Assembly (NCBI GenBank): GCA_002332755.1
Contig: DDBO01000178.1
Coordinates: 1-16,495 of the forward strand
DNA: 16,495 nt
Direction: 5' to 3'
DNA from: Bacteroidales bacterium UBA2030
GTDB lineage: Bacteria > Bacteroidota > Bacteroidia > Bacteroidales > TTA-H9
Shown: one piece after another, positions 5,643 through 12,940 of the stretch
Layout of the letters: each line of letters starts with the position of its first letter
Numbering within the stretch: the first letter of the stretch is position 1
Notes under the pieces: generated by a model
What the model was told of the DNA's origin: nothing
What the model saw: the letters and a program-made list of their open reading frames with translations, nothing else
The model's database searches: none
Position numbers and translations under genes: made by a program

Positions 5643-7778
5643 TTAATGATTTAATCTTAGGAAAGAAAAGATTTTATGGAATTTTTTTCTGATTTTAGAG
5701 AAGCGAGAGGTGAGGGGTGTATTGAAAATTTCTTCTGCCGGAATAACCCCTGAATGCCGCATGATAGGACTTTGTTCTGGATAAATGACCATAAAACTGA
5801 TGTAATCGGGAAGACTGTTTAAGAAATGAGGTAGTTCTTCATGAATATTATGGAAAGATAGAGTGCCCCTTCTTGCCATTACATACACAAACAAGGTATC
5901 CTGGCTTTCAGCCTTAGGTTTATTTAAAACACCTTCGTTCCATGTATTTATCGGAATAAACTTGCATTCGCAAGAGATACGGGTTCGCTGCGAGATTAAG
6001 GAGAAGTAATCACTCAGGTTTTTTTCCGAATAGATTTCTAATCTGGCTTGAACAGAGAAAGCAATTTCAATAATTTTACGAGCCAGGCTGAAAAAGCCGG
6101 TTTCATATTCGGCGTTGGGTGGAACCCATAGTTTTATTGTATTAAAATTATGTATTGGCTGACGATGCCGAGTAACAATAATCATCTCCGGTACCTCACT
6201 GATAATGCGCTCCAATAAATTCCCAAAGAGTCGATCTGCAGTAGTAGGTAATCCTCCCCAGCCCAGCACAAGGTGGCTTGCTGAAATTTCTTTCATTGTT
6301 TTAATTATTCCGCTCACCACATTTATGTCAATCTTCATTAGTGTACGGAGGTATTTCTCATGTTCGGCGTGTGCAACCGCAATATCATTCAAAAATTTGC
6401 GGGTTTGTCGCAGCCTGTCTTCAAAACCCGGCCCATTTTCTTCAATCAAAGCTAAAGCAAATACCGATTCTTTGTCAGAGGTTTTGTCTCTAAAAGCCAG
6501 AGCGGCTTCAATTAGGCGTCCGGCTGTGGCAGGATTGGCAATCGGTACCAAAACCCGGTCGGGGCGTGCAGGTATTTCAGTAGTGTTTTCAACTTCTTGA
6601 ATGGCAATCTTTCTTGCTGCAGATTCGGTGACCATTGTGGCGACGAGGCAAGTTGCTAAAATGAGCAAAATGGTGCCATTTAAAATATGTATGTCTATTA
6701 GACCGATTTTATAGCCAATAAAAATAACGGCAATGGTAGCAGCTGCATGTGAACTGCTCAGTCCGAAGATGAGTTTCCTTTGCAGGGGAGAATAAAAAAG
6801 TAATTTTTGAGACATCCAGGCAGCCAGCCATTTACCTAAAAGAGCTACTGCTGTGAGTAATCCCGCAACATACCAGGCAAAGGTGCCTCCTAATAACAAT
6901 TTTAAGTCGACAACCATGCCCACACTGATTAAAAAGAAGGGAATGAAGAGAGAAGCACCTAAGAATTCTACCCGCTGATGAAGTATGAGATTCCCTGCTA
7001 CCTGCCTGTTAAGGGAAATACCCGCTAAAAATGCTCCGATAATTGGTTCTAATCCAATTAATTTTGATAAAATTCCGGCAGCAAACATTAAAGTCAACAG
7101 AAAAACCATTCCTGAGGTACGGTCTTCAGAATTATGTCGGAAAAACCAGCGGCCCAGCTTAGGATAAACTAATAATATAAACGCTACCATAGTTAGGGCC
7201 AGGAGGGCTATTTTTATCATTTCTGAGCTGCCTCCTTTCCCTTCGTGAAAAGCAACAATAAAAGCCAGCAAGAGTAATACAGCGGTATCTGTGAATATGG
7301 TACCTCCGACAGCTGTAGCAACCGCTTCATTTTTCTGCAATTTATACCTCATTACAATTGGATACGCTACCAATGTGTGTGTCGAGAACATGCTTGATAC
7401 CAGGAGCGCCCCTAAAGGCTTAAGATGCAATAAGTACAAACATACTGGATATCCAATAGCCAGAGGTAAGATAAATGTAAAAAAGCCGAAAAGCAGGCTG
7501 TGTCCGGTTTTTTTACGGAATTCTCCGAGGTTAAGCTCCAGCCCAGCCGTAAACATGATGTATAATAAACCTGCCGCTCCCAGTAATGCGATACCACCTT
7601 CGGGGTTGAATAAACCAAATCCTTCAGGGCCTAAAGCCACCCCGGATAAGATGTATCCCACCAAGCTTGGGATTCTGAGCCGTTGCAGAAATACTTGCGA
7701 TAACAGAATAATGAGCATAATAACTCCGAAGACAAATAAGGGTTCGCCTTCGGTTGAGAATGATACATTCAGTAACAT
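5643..7778 (-). CDS. CPA2 cation/proton antiporter with C-terminal Usp-like domain
   Basis: Inner-membrane monovalent cation/proton exchanger, 711 residues. Residues about 10-395 are a Na+/H+ exchanger domain of 12-13 helices, with GYILSGVALGPEGFGLF (41-57), STHTLVAYP (132-140), a fifth-helix TIFTDTAVL with Asp164 as the likely ion-binding acid, IIGAFLAGISLNRQVAG (246-262) and a late lysine (Lys316, LLGKW). From 407 (PDRVLVPIANPATAGRLIEAA) runs a universal-stress-protein-like domain, ending around GWGGLPTTADRLFGNLLERI (506-525), a degenerate form of the Usp nucleotide motif. A further soluble stretch to 711 is less clear and may be a second half-Usp. The position before the TD pair is threonine where NapA-type proteins have aspartate, which favours the KefB/GerN side of CPA2. 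Role in pH or salt homeostasis is inferred. It heads a two-gene unit with the lipoprotein and has a strong promoter. Confidence 0.92.
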   Translation of the reverse strand: MLLNVSFSTEGEPLFVFGVIMLIILLSQVFLQRLRIPSLVGYILSGVALGPEGFGLFNPEGGIALLGAAGLLYIMFTAGLELNLGEFRKKTGHSLLFGFFTFILPLAIGYPVCLYLLHLKPLGALLVSSMFSTHTLVAYPIVMRYKLQKNEAVATAVGGTIFTDTAVLLLLAFIVAFHEGKGGSSEMIKIALLALTMVAFILLVYPKLGRWFFRHNSEDRTSGMVFLLTLMFAAGILSKLIGLEPIIGAFLAGISLNRQVAGNLILHQRVEFLGASLFIPFFLISVGMVVDLKLLLGGTFAWYVAGLLTAVALLGKWLAAWMSQKLLFYSPLQRKLIFGLSSSHAAATIAVIFIGYKIGLIDIHILNGTILLILATCLVATMVTESAARKIAIQEVENTTEIPARPDRVLVPIANPATAGRLIEAALAFRDKTSDKESVFALALIEENGPGFEDRLRQTRKFLNDIAVAHAEHEKYLRTLMKIDINVVSGIIKTMKEISASHLVLGWGGLPTTADRLFGNLLERIISEVPEMIIVTRHRQPIHNFNTIKLWVPPNAEYETGFFSLARKIIEIAFSVQARLEIYSEKNLSDYFSLISQRTRISCECKFIPINTWNEGVLNKPKAESQDTLFVYVMARRGTLSFHNIHEELPHFLNSLPDYISFMVIYPEQSPIMRHSGVIPAEEIFNTPLTSRFSKIRKKFHKIFSFLRLNH

Positions 7779-7800
7779 CGATGTTAGCGTTATTATTTTA

Positions 7801-7830
7801 CAAAATTACATTTACTCCCTATTCTTTCAA
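7801..7830 (-). promoter_or_regulatory. Promoter of the antiporter-lipoprotein operon
   Basis: On the - strand TTG (7830-7828), a 19-base spacer, then TAATTTTG (7808-7801), a full Bacteroidota -33/-7 pair. The expected start point is about 7794, giving a leader of roughly 16 bases before the ATG at 7778. Confidence 0.75.
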
Positions 7831-7854
7831 TTTTCTTAAATTTTTTATTGAATA

Positions 7855-7879
7855 ATGACATTTTTAAAAATTTTGTCAT
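7855..7879. promoter_or_regulatory. Inverted repeat in divergent promoter region
   Basis: ATGACA (7855-7860) and TGTCAT (7874-7879) form a perfect 6-bp inverted repeat around a 13-base A/T centre. It sits between the antiporter promoter and the DUF1573 start, directly before GATATTTGC (7880-7888), a near match to the -7 box and the likely DUF1573 promoter. The centre-to-centre distance suits a dimeric regulator. Function is inferred. Confidence 0.4.
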
Positions 7880-7923
7880 GATATTTGCATGTTAAAATTG
7901 TTAACCCAAAGAAATTTCAAGCT

Positions 7924-8403
7924 ATGAAAAAGTCATTATTGGTTTTGCTGGCTCTCGTAATTGCATTGCCGGGCCTGAAGGCACAAGACAATAATAAAGC
8001 CGAGCGTAAAGGCCCCATCATTACTTTTGACAAAAAGCTTCGCGACGAGGCCGGAAATTATGTTTGGGATTACGGTACTATTCAGCAGGGAGCCGATGGT
8101 TCATCATTTTTTGCTTTCAAAAACACCGGAACAGAACCTTTAGTGCTTTCCGAGGTGCGCTCTTCATGTGGATGCACAGTGCCCCGTTGGCCACGCGAGC
8201 CCATCATGCCGGGTAAAAGCGATACGATAAAAGTTAAGTATGATACCAAGAGATTGGGACAAATCAACAAGACAATTACTGTTATCTCCAATGCGGTCAA
8301 CAATCCTGTTGTTCTTCGCATTAAAGGTAACGTTGTAGAAAAACCTGCTGAAGTAGTTCCTGTTAAGCCTGCTGGCGCTAGTGTACCTACCGGGAATAAG
8401 TAA
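7924..8403 (+). CDS. DUF1573 exported protein
   Basis: Exported 159-residue protein with a single DUF1573 domain. Met1 to about Ala20 is a clear signal peptide (MKKSLLVLLALVIALPGLKA, cleavage before QD). The frame extends upstream to a TTG at 7885, but the ATG at 7924 puts the signal peptide at the N-terminus and is chosen. The domain begins around WDYGTI and contains the family signature SSCGCTVP, with paired cysteines that may form a disulfide or bind something, then PGKSDTIKVKYDTKRLGQINKTI, the beta-sandwich strands typical of this Ig-like fold. The C-terminal tail is rich in Pro, Val and Lys. DUF1573 proteins are very common in Bacteroidota, and their function is not established. No lipobox is seen, so periplasmic or surface location is inferred. 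It is followed by a strong terminator and is probably monocistronic. Confidence 0.9.
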   Translation: MKKSLLVLLALVIALPGLKAQDNNKAERKGPIITFDKKLRDEAGNYVWDYGTIQQGADGSSFFAFKNTGTEPLVLSEVRSSCGCTVPRWPREPIMPGKSDTIKVKYDTKRLGQINKTITVISNAVNNPVVLRIKGNVVEKPAEVVPVKPAGASVPTGNK

Positions 8404-8432
8404 GTCAGCAGAGTTTTGTACATTATTATTTT

Positions 8433-8463
8433 AAGGAGGGTGAAGCTTCTCGCCCTCCTTTTG
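8433..8463 (+). terminator. Terminator of the DUF1573 gene
   Basis: AAGGAGGG pairs with CCCTCCTT and the stem extends inward by three pairs (one T-G), giving 11 bp with a 6-base loop, then TTTTG. It begins 30 bases past the stop codon. Confidence 0.85.
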
Positions 8464-8517
8464 CTTTAAAAATGGTCTCTATTGTTGAATTTCCTTTTTT
8501 AATATAAAGCGAGTCTA

Positions 8518-8525
8518 TAACTTTG
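8518..8525 (+). promoter_or_regulatory. -7 promoter box of the aminotransferase gene
   Basis: TAACTTTG matches TAnnTTTG exactly and lies 28 bases before the ATG at 8554. No TTG is present at the -33 position; a T-rich run lies there instead. Confidence 0.55.
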
Positions 8526-8553
8526 CAGCCAATCAATATCAAATACTAAAATC

Positions 8554-9753
8554 ATGCCCGGTATATCTCAAAAAGGTAGGCAAATGCCGGCCTCACCCAT
8601 ACGCAAACTCGTTCCCTTTGCCGATAAATCTAAACAAAAAGGCATTAAAGTTTATCACCTGAATATTGGACAGCCTGATATCGAGACCCCTGAAGTTGCC
8701 CTTAAAGCAATTCACAATTTTCAACAAAAGGTAATCGAATATAGCCATTCAGCAGGCATAATCTCCTACCGTAGGAAACTGGCTGCCTACTACGAAAAAA
8801 TTGGTTTACCTGTTTCACCTGATGAAATTATTGTGACCTGTGGGGCAAGTGAAGCTATTCTCTTTGCGATGCAAACAACCATGGACCCCGGTGATGAGAT
8901 TATTATCCCCGAACCCTTTTATGCCAATTACAATGGTTTTGCTATAAACAGCGGGGTAGTAGTTAAGCCCATTCCCAGCCGTATTGAAGATGGATTTGCT
9001 TTGCCCCCTATCAGTGAATTCGAGAAAGCCATAACCCCTCGTACCAAAGCTATCATGATTTGTAATCCTAACAATCCTACGGGTTACCTGTATAGCCGCG
9101 AAGAACTGGAGGTACTCAGGGAGATCGCCTTAAAGTATGACCTATACCTGTTTGCCGATGAAGTATATCGCGAGTTTTGCTATGATGGCAAAAAGCATTT
9201 CAGTGTCATGCAGCTCGAAGGCCTGGAACAGCATGCCATTTTGATCGATTCGGTTAGCAAGCGATATAGCGAGTGTGGAGTACGTATTGGTTGTATGATT
9301 TCGCGCAACAAAGATGTGATCGCAACTGCCATGAAATTTGCTCAGGCCCGGCTTAGTCCTCCCACTTTGGGGCAGGTGGTGGCCGAAGCTTCGCTTGATA
9401 CCCCTCAAGATTATTTTGATAAAGTGCTGAATGAATATTTGGCCAGGCGCAACACTGTGGTAAGTGCAATTAATAAAATGCCGGGTGCATTTTGCCCTAA
9501 TCCACAGGGTGCTTTCTATGTAGTAGCCCGTCTGCCTATCGACAATAGTGATAAATTCTGTCAATGGCTGCTCGAGTCATTCGAATATAAAGGCGCTACG
9601 GTAATGCTTGCACCAGCCACTGGCTTTTATGCTACCCCGGGTAAAGGAACTGACGAAGTTAGAATATCCTACGTTTTGAACGTCGAAGATCTAACTAGAA
9701 GCATGGAGTGCCTGGCCGAAGCATTGAAAGTTTATCCTGGCCGTACGCTTTGA
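8554..9753 (+). CDS. Class I/II PLP-dependent aminotransferase
   Basis: Cytoplasmic fold-type I aminotransferase of 399 residues, normal length for the AspC-like subfamily I. Visible landmarks are YHLNIGQPDIETP (34-46), GASEAILFAM (97-106) for cofactor phosphate contact, NPNNPTG (171-177) with the cofactor-facing Asn174, ADEVYREF (Asp202, Tyr205), the Schiff-base Lys236 in SVSKRYSECGVRIG, and the substrate-carboxylate arginine Arg370 in EVRISYV. All catalytic residues are intact. The N-terminal MPGISQKGRQMPASPIRKL resembles related Bacteroidota enzymes, so Met1 rather than Met11 is taken as start. The substrate cannot be fixed from sequence: aspartate, alanine or aromatic amino acids are possible. 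It stands alone, with a terminator before it and no linked pathway gene. Confidence 0.93.
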   Translation: MPGISQKGRQMPASPIRKLVPFADKSKQKGIKVYHLNIGQPDIETPEVALKAIHNFQQKVIEYSHSAGIISYRRKLAAYYEKIGLPVSPDEIIVTCGASEAILFAMQTTMDPGDEIIIPEPFYANYNGFAINSGVVVKPIPSRIEDGFALPPISEFEKAITPRTKAIMICNPNNPTGYLYSREELEVLREIALKYDLYLFADEVYREFCYDGKKHFSVMQLEGLEQHAILIDSVSKRYSECGVRIGCMISRNKDVIATAMKFAQARLSPPTLGQVVAEASLDTPQDYFDKVLNEYLARRNTVVSAINKMPGAFCPNPQGAFYVVARLPIDNSDKFCQWLLESFEYKGATVMLAPATGFYATPGKGTDEVRISYVLNVEDLTRSMECLAEALKVYPGRTL

Positions 9754-9795
9754 TATTTTTTTCATGAGTATTCATTTTCAGGACATACTTTGCCA

Positions 9796-9843
9796 TATTT
9801 TTGCCCAGAGAATGATACTCAATGCAATTCTTTTATATATTTG
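9796..9843 (+). promoter_or_regulatory. Two candidate -7 boxes before the DUF349 gene
   Basis: TATTTTTG (9796-9803) and TATATTTG (9836-9843) both match TAnnTTTG and lie 40 bases apart. The second is nearer the gene and implies a leader of about 100 bases. Neither has a good TTG at -33, so which is used is open. Confidence 0.5.
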
Positions 9844-9872
9844 CAGCTCAATTTTAAAAAACCTTAAATATT

Positions 9873-9913
9873 AGTTTGTTACAACAAACTCCAACCGCTT
9901 ATGCGGAACGCGG
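9873..9913 (+). promoter_or_regulatory. Structured leader of the DUF349 gene
   Basis: Hairpin one: AGTTTGT (9873-9879), 4-base loop, ACAAACT (9884-9890), a perfect 7-bp stem. Hairpin two: CCGC-TTAT-GCGG (9895-9906); the same CCGC could instead pair with a second GCGG at 9910-9913. Neither is followed by a T-run, so they are not intrinsic terminators. This resembles no riboswitch class I can recognise. Confidence 0.4.
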
Positions 9914-9949
9914 ACTACAAATTAAGTATTCACCTTATCTCTATCTGCT

Positions 9950-12019
9950 ATGGAAAATCTAGAGCCTAAAATTACGTCAGTCAACACCGAACCTCTGGAA
10001 GCATCAATGGAAAATTCATCAGAGGTAGTCAACGACATTGTTGAGGCAGTACCTGCAAATGAAACTGTTAGCGCGTCTGTAGATGCTGAGAAGCAGGAAA
10101 ACGATAACATCGAAACGCTGAAAGCAGCTGAAACCGAGCTCAGCTCAGCCGATGAACAAGACGAACAAACATCGGCCGATGAAGCGCTACGAAGACAGAT
10201 TGAAGCTGAATATCAGGAACAGAAAAACAAGCTTCACCACGAAGAAATCGATGAAGACGATGACAGCCTGCTATCTACTGAAGAATTTGAACAAATCGAT
10301 TATGAAAGTTTAAGCAGGGAAAAATTAGTAGAACTCCTTGAATCGTTGGTCAATCGTGATGATATCAACGGAGTAAAAACTCAGGTGGGGCTTATCAGGG
10401 CTGCTTTTGTTCACCATAGCAAAGCACTCCAGCAGCAACAAAAAGAAGAATTTTTGGCTGCCGGTAACCGCGAGGAAGATTTTGAATATATTCCCGATGA
10501 TATAGACCATAGATTTGACGCCGTCTTTGCCATTTATAAAGAAAAGAAGGAACAAATTGCCGAAGAAATTGAACGACAAAAGCAAGCGAATCTGGAAGCC
10601 AAACTGGCTATTTTGGAAAAATTGCGCGCGCTGATTAATTCTGAAGAATCACTCAAAAAGACCTATGATGAGTTTCGTGCACTACAAGATGAATGGAGAA
10701 AAATCGGCGTTGTTCCCAAGTCGGAAAATAATAGCTTATGGCAGAATTATCATTTTTTAGTTGAAAAATTTTTCGACAAAGTACGCATCAACCGCGAATT
10801 GCGCGACCTTGACATGAAGAAAAACCTCGAGAGCAAAATTGAACTCTGCGAAAAAGCCGAAGAATTGCTGCTCGAGCCCAACGTAATGAAGTCGTTCAAA
10901 GAACTTCAGCGCCTTCACGATAAATGGAAAGAAATTGGCCCTGTACCCTCTGAATATAAAGAAGAAATATGGGATCGTTTCCGCACGGCAACTGAAAAAA
11001 TTAATGCCCGACGCCGTGAGTATTACGATAAACTCCATGAGGATTTGCAGAGCAATTATGAATCGAAAAAAGCTCTCATCGAAAAGGTGAGAGAAATTGT
11101 TGATAATCCAACCGAGTCAATAAAGGAATGGGAAGCCAGAACAAAAAATATCAACGAACTATTCAATATCTGGCGTAGTATTGGCCCGGCTCCACGCAAG
11201 GTTAACGACCAAATTTGGTCGGAGTTTAAGTCTCTCATGGATCAATTCTTTAAGCAGAAGGCTGAGTTTTTTGCCCGCATTAAGGAACAGCAGATGCACA
11301 ATTATAACCTTAAATTGGATTTGTGCATTCAGGCAGAATCCCTTATGAACAGTACGGATTGGAAAAATACCACTCAGGAATTGATCAAGTTGCAGGAAGC
11401 ATGGAGAGAAATTGGACCGGTTCCGCGTCGCCATTCCGATAAAATATGGAAACGCTTCCGTAGTGCCTGCGATTATTTCTTCAGGGCTAAAGAAGCTCAC
11501 TTTGCTGAAATTCGTAATAAAGAAAAGGAAAATCTACGCCTCAAAGAAGAACTTATCAAACAGGTAGAAGAATATCCTTACACTAACGATAAGGCCGAAA
11601 ACCTTAAAGTTTTGAAAGAGTTTCAGCGCAAATGGGTGGAAATTGGCTTCGTTCCTTTTCAGGAAAAAGAGAGATTGCAGACAGCTTTTCGTAAGGCCAT
11701 TAGTCAGCAACTCGATAAGCTCAAAATCAATCCTGTGGAAATGGATGACTCTTCCTTCCGTTCCCGCATCGAGCATGCTAAGGATACCCCAGAAGGACAA
11801 AAGGCCATTATTCGCGAAATAAATTTCTTGCAGGGCAAAATCAATAAAATGACAGAAGATGTTACTCTGTGGGAAAACAACCTCGGTTTCTTAGCTAATA
11901 GCAAAAATGCTGAAATTCTGCGTCAGGAATTTGAAAAGAAAATCGAGAAGACGAAACAGGAGATTAAGTTTTTGGAAGCTAAGGTTAAATTCCTTCGCGA
12001 TGAATTGACCAAGAAGTAA
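9950..12019 (+). CDS. DUF349 protein with five repeats and acidic N-terminus
   Basis: Large (689 aa), highly charged, apparently soluble helical protein. Residues 1 to about 115 are acidic, low in hydrophobics and probably disordered. From about 205 five DUF349 repeats follow, each with a W-x-x-IG core and most followed by a proline turn: Trp249 (DEWRKIGVVP), Trp326 (KWKEIGPVP), Trp408 (WRSIGPAP), Trp485 (WREIGPVP) and Trp562 (WVEIGFVP). Their spacing is 77, 82, 77 and 77 residues, so the repeat unit is about 77. The second to fourth are the most alike. The last 70 residues form a coiled coil (FEKKIEKTKQEIKFLEAKVK). The function of DUF349 in Bacteroidota is not known to me; a scaffold or nucleic-acid-associated role is only a guess from charge and repeat structure. 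The ATG at 9950 is the first after the leader. The gene ends at a hairpin shared with the convergent TetR gene. Confidence 0.92.
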   Translation: MENLEPKITSVNTEPLEASMENSSEVVNDIVEAVPANETVSASVDAEKQENDNIETLKAAETELSSADEQDEQTSADEALRRQIEAEYQEQKNKLHHEEIDEDDDSLLSTEEFEQIDYESLSREKLVELLESLVNRDDINGVKTQVGLIRAAFVHHSKALQQQQKEEFLAAGNREEDFEYIPDDIDHRFDAVFAIYKEKKEQIAEEIERQKQANLEAKLAILEKLRALINSEESLKKTYDEFRALQDEWRKIGVVPKSENNSLWQNYHFLVEKFFDKVRINRELRDLDMKKNLESKIELCEKAEELLLEPNVMKSFKELQRLHDKWKEIGPVPSEYKEEIWDRFRTATEKINARRREYYDKLHEDLQSNYESKKALIEKVREIVDNPTESIKEWEARTKNINELFNIWRSIGPAPRKVNDQIWSEFKSLMDQFFKQKAEFFARIKEQQMHNYNLKLDLCIQAESLMNSTDWKNTTQELIKLQEAWREIGPVPRRHSDKIWKRFRSACDYFFRAKEAHFAEIRNKEKENLRLKEELIKQVEEYPYTNDKAENLKVLKEFQRKWVEIGFVPFQEKERLQTAFRKAISQQLDKLKINPVEMDDSSFRSRIEHAKDTPEGQKAIIREINFLQGKINKMTEDVTLWENNLGFLANSKNAEILRQEFEKKIEKTKQEIKFLEAKVKFLRDELTKK

Positions 12020-12059
12020 TGCCATTTTAGGCAATTGCTATAACCCACATAGTAAGCTA

Positions 12060-12099
12060 AAAGGGATAGGCAATCAGTATGTCTATCCCTTTGTCTTTT
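12060..12099. terminator. Bidirectional terminator between DUF349 and TetR genes
   Basis: AAAGGGATAG and CTATCCCTTT form a perfect 10-bp stem around a 13-base loop, followed on the + strand by gTCTTTTA and on the - strand by the TTTTAGCTT side. It lies 40 bases after the DUF349 stop and about 30 bases beyond the TetR stop, so it can serve both convergent genes; the + direction looks stronger. Confidence 0.8.
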
Positions 12100-12128
12100 A
12101 GAATTGTCTTAATAATGATGTGTTTTAA

Positions 12129-12722
12129 TTATGACCTTTTTATCAGACCGTAAAGAAGGATTTGCATAACCTTGCTCATCCGCTCATCCACTTTTTCGCT
12201 GTCAACCAATTGGAGAAAAAGCGGATTTTCCAAACCACTCATAGCTGCCAGAATAGCAAGAGAAGCGGTATGAATATCTTCCACCTCAAAAATACCCTTG
12301 GCCTTGCCTGCATGCAAAATGGCTTGGAGTGTTGCCAATTCCTTTCGTTGGTACTTTTCTCTCACTTTGTTGATAAGCTCAAGGTGTTGAAGGTATTCAT
12401 CTTTTAAAGCACTATAAAAATTAGCAAGCTCTTTCATGAGTGAAAGCCTCATGGTTACATATCCCCTGAGTTGGTTAATGGGATTATCTCTATGCTCTCT
12501 GATTACCCTGGCCAACTCAGCTCTAAGGGCAAGTGCCTCATGCTCAACGACAGCCGAAAAAATTTCCTCTTTCCCTTTAAAATAATAATATACTGAGCCT
12601 TTTGCCTTTCCCAAGGCACTGGCAATATCGTCGATTGTGGTTTTGCGGTAACCAAAGCGGGCAAAAAGCTTCCGTGAGGTTTGAATGATAACCTCTTTAT
12701 AATCCAGGTTTGATTGCAGCAT
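12129..12722 (-). CDS. TetR/AcrR family transcriptional regulator
   Basis: One-component DNA-binding repressor, 197 residues, normal family length. The N-terminal TetR helix-turn-helix runs from about residue 8 to 55: IIQTSRKLFARFGYRKTTI, DDIASALGKAKGSVYYYFKGKEE, the latter holding the recognition helix and the conserved YYYF. Residues 60-197 form an all-helical ligand and dimer domain with no recognised motif, so the effector is unknown. There is no adjacent efflux or enzyme gene in the same direction; its neighbours face it or start divergently more than 200 bases away. A 21-bp palindrome fills its promoter, which suggests autoregulation and a possible effect on the divergent RNase HI gene. 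The ATG at 12722 is about 13 bases after the predicted transcription start. Confidence 0.92.
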   Translation of the reverse strand: MLQSNLDYKEVIIQTSRKLFARFGYRKTTIDDIASALGKAKGSVYYYFKGKEEIFSAVVEHEALALRAELARVIREHRDNPINQLRGYVTMRLSLMKELANFYSALKDEYLQHLELINKVREKYQRKELATLQAILHAGKAKGIFEVEDIHTASLAILAAMSGLENPLFLQLVDSEKVDERMSKVMQILLYGLIKRS

Positions 12723-12741
12723 CTGATTTTGTAATTTAGGT

Positions 12742-12774
12742 TAAAATTACGAATAATCTGTTAGAATATTCAAA
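12742..12774 (-). promoter_or_regulatory. Promoter of the TetR gene
   Basis: On the - strand TTTG (12774-12771), a 21-base spacer, then TAATTTTA (12749-12742), 7 of 8 to the -7 consensus. The start point should be near 12735. The spacer is occupied by the palindrome at 12751-12771. Confidence 0.6.
12751..12771. promoter_or_regulatory. Candidate TetR operator (21-bp palindrome)
   Basis: Half-sites GAATAATCT (12751-12759) and AGAATATTC (12763-12771) flank a 3-base centre; 8 of 9 positions are symmetrical (GAATAnTCT-nnn-AGAnTATTC). It overlaps the last base of the -33 box and stops two bases short of the -7 box, so a bound dimer would block polymerase. Assignment to the adjacent TetR protein is inferred. 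Confidence 0.6.
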
Positions 12775-12865
12775 TGGTGGATTAATTCTTATTTATCAAC
12801 AACTTATGTATGGGGTATTTGCAATTTTCCTTACGACAGACATTTGAAATTGAAGATAAAACAGC

Positions 12866-12895
12866 TTGCTGAAAAGTCGGTAATGATTAGATTTG
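12866..12895 (+). promoter_or_regulatory. Promoter of the RNase HI gene
   Basis: TTG (12866-12868), a 19-base spacer and TAGATTTG (12888-12895) form a full -33/-7 pair. The expected start point near 12902 gives a leader of about 40 bases before the ATG at 12941. Confidence 0.7.
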
Positions 12896-12940
12896 CAGAT
12901 TAAGCAGAAATAGCAGAAAGTTTTCACCTAAAAGGGTCAA

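Noticed and set aside
7291..7839. 182-codon open frame on the + strand opposite the antiporter.
   Set aside because: It is antisense to conserved membrane helices, has unlikely composition (many Pro, Asn, Lys and Cys) and no promoter; it is a shadow of the real gene.
9766..9820. Inverted GAGTAT/ATACTC pair after the aminotransferase gene, first read as a terminator.
   Set aside because: The loop is over 40 bases and no T-run follows, so it is unlikely to terminate; no other terminator was found there.
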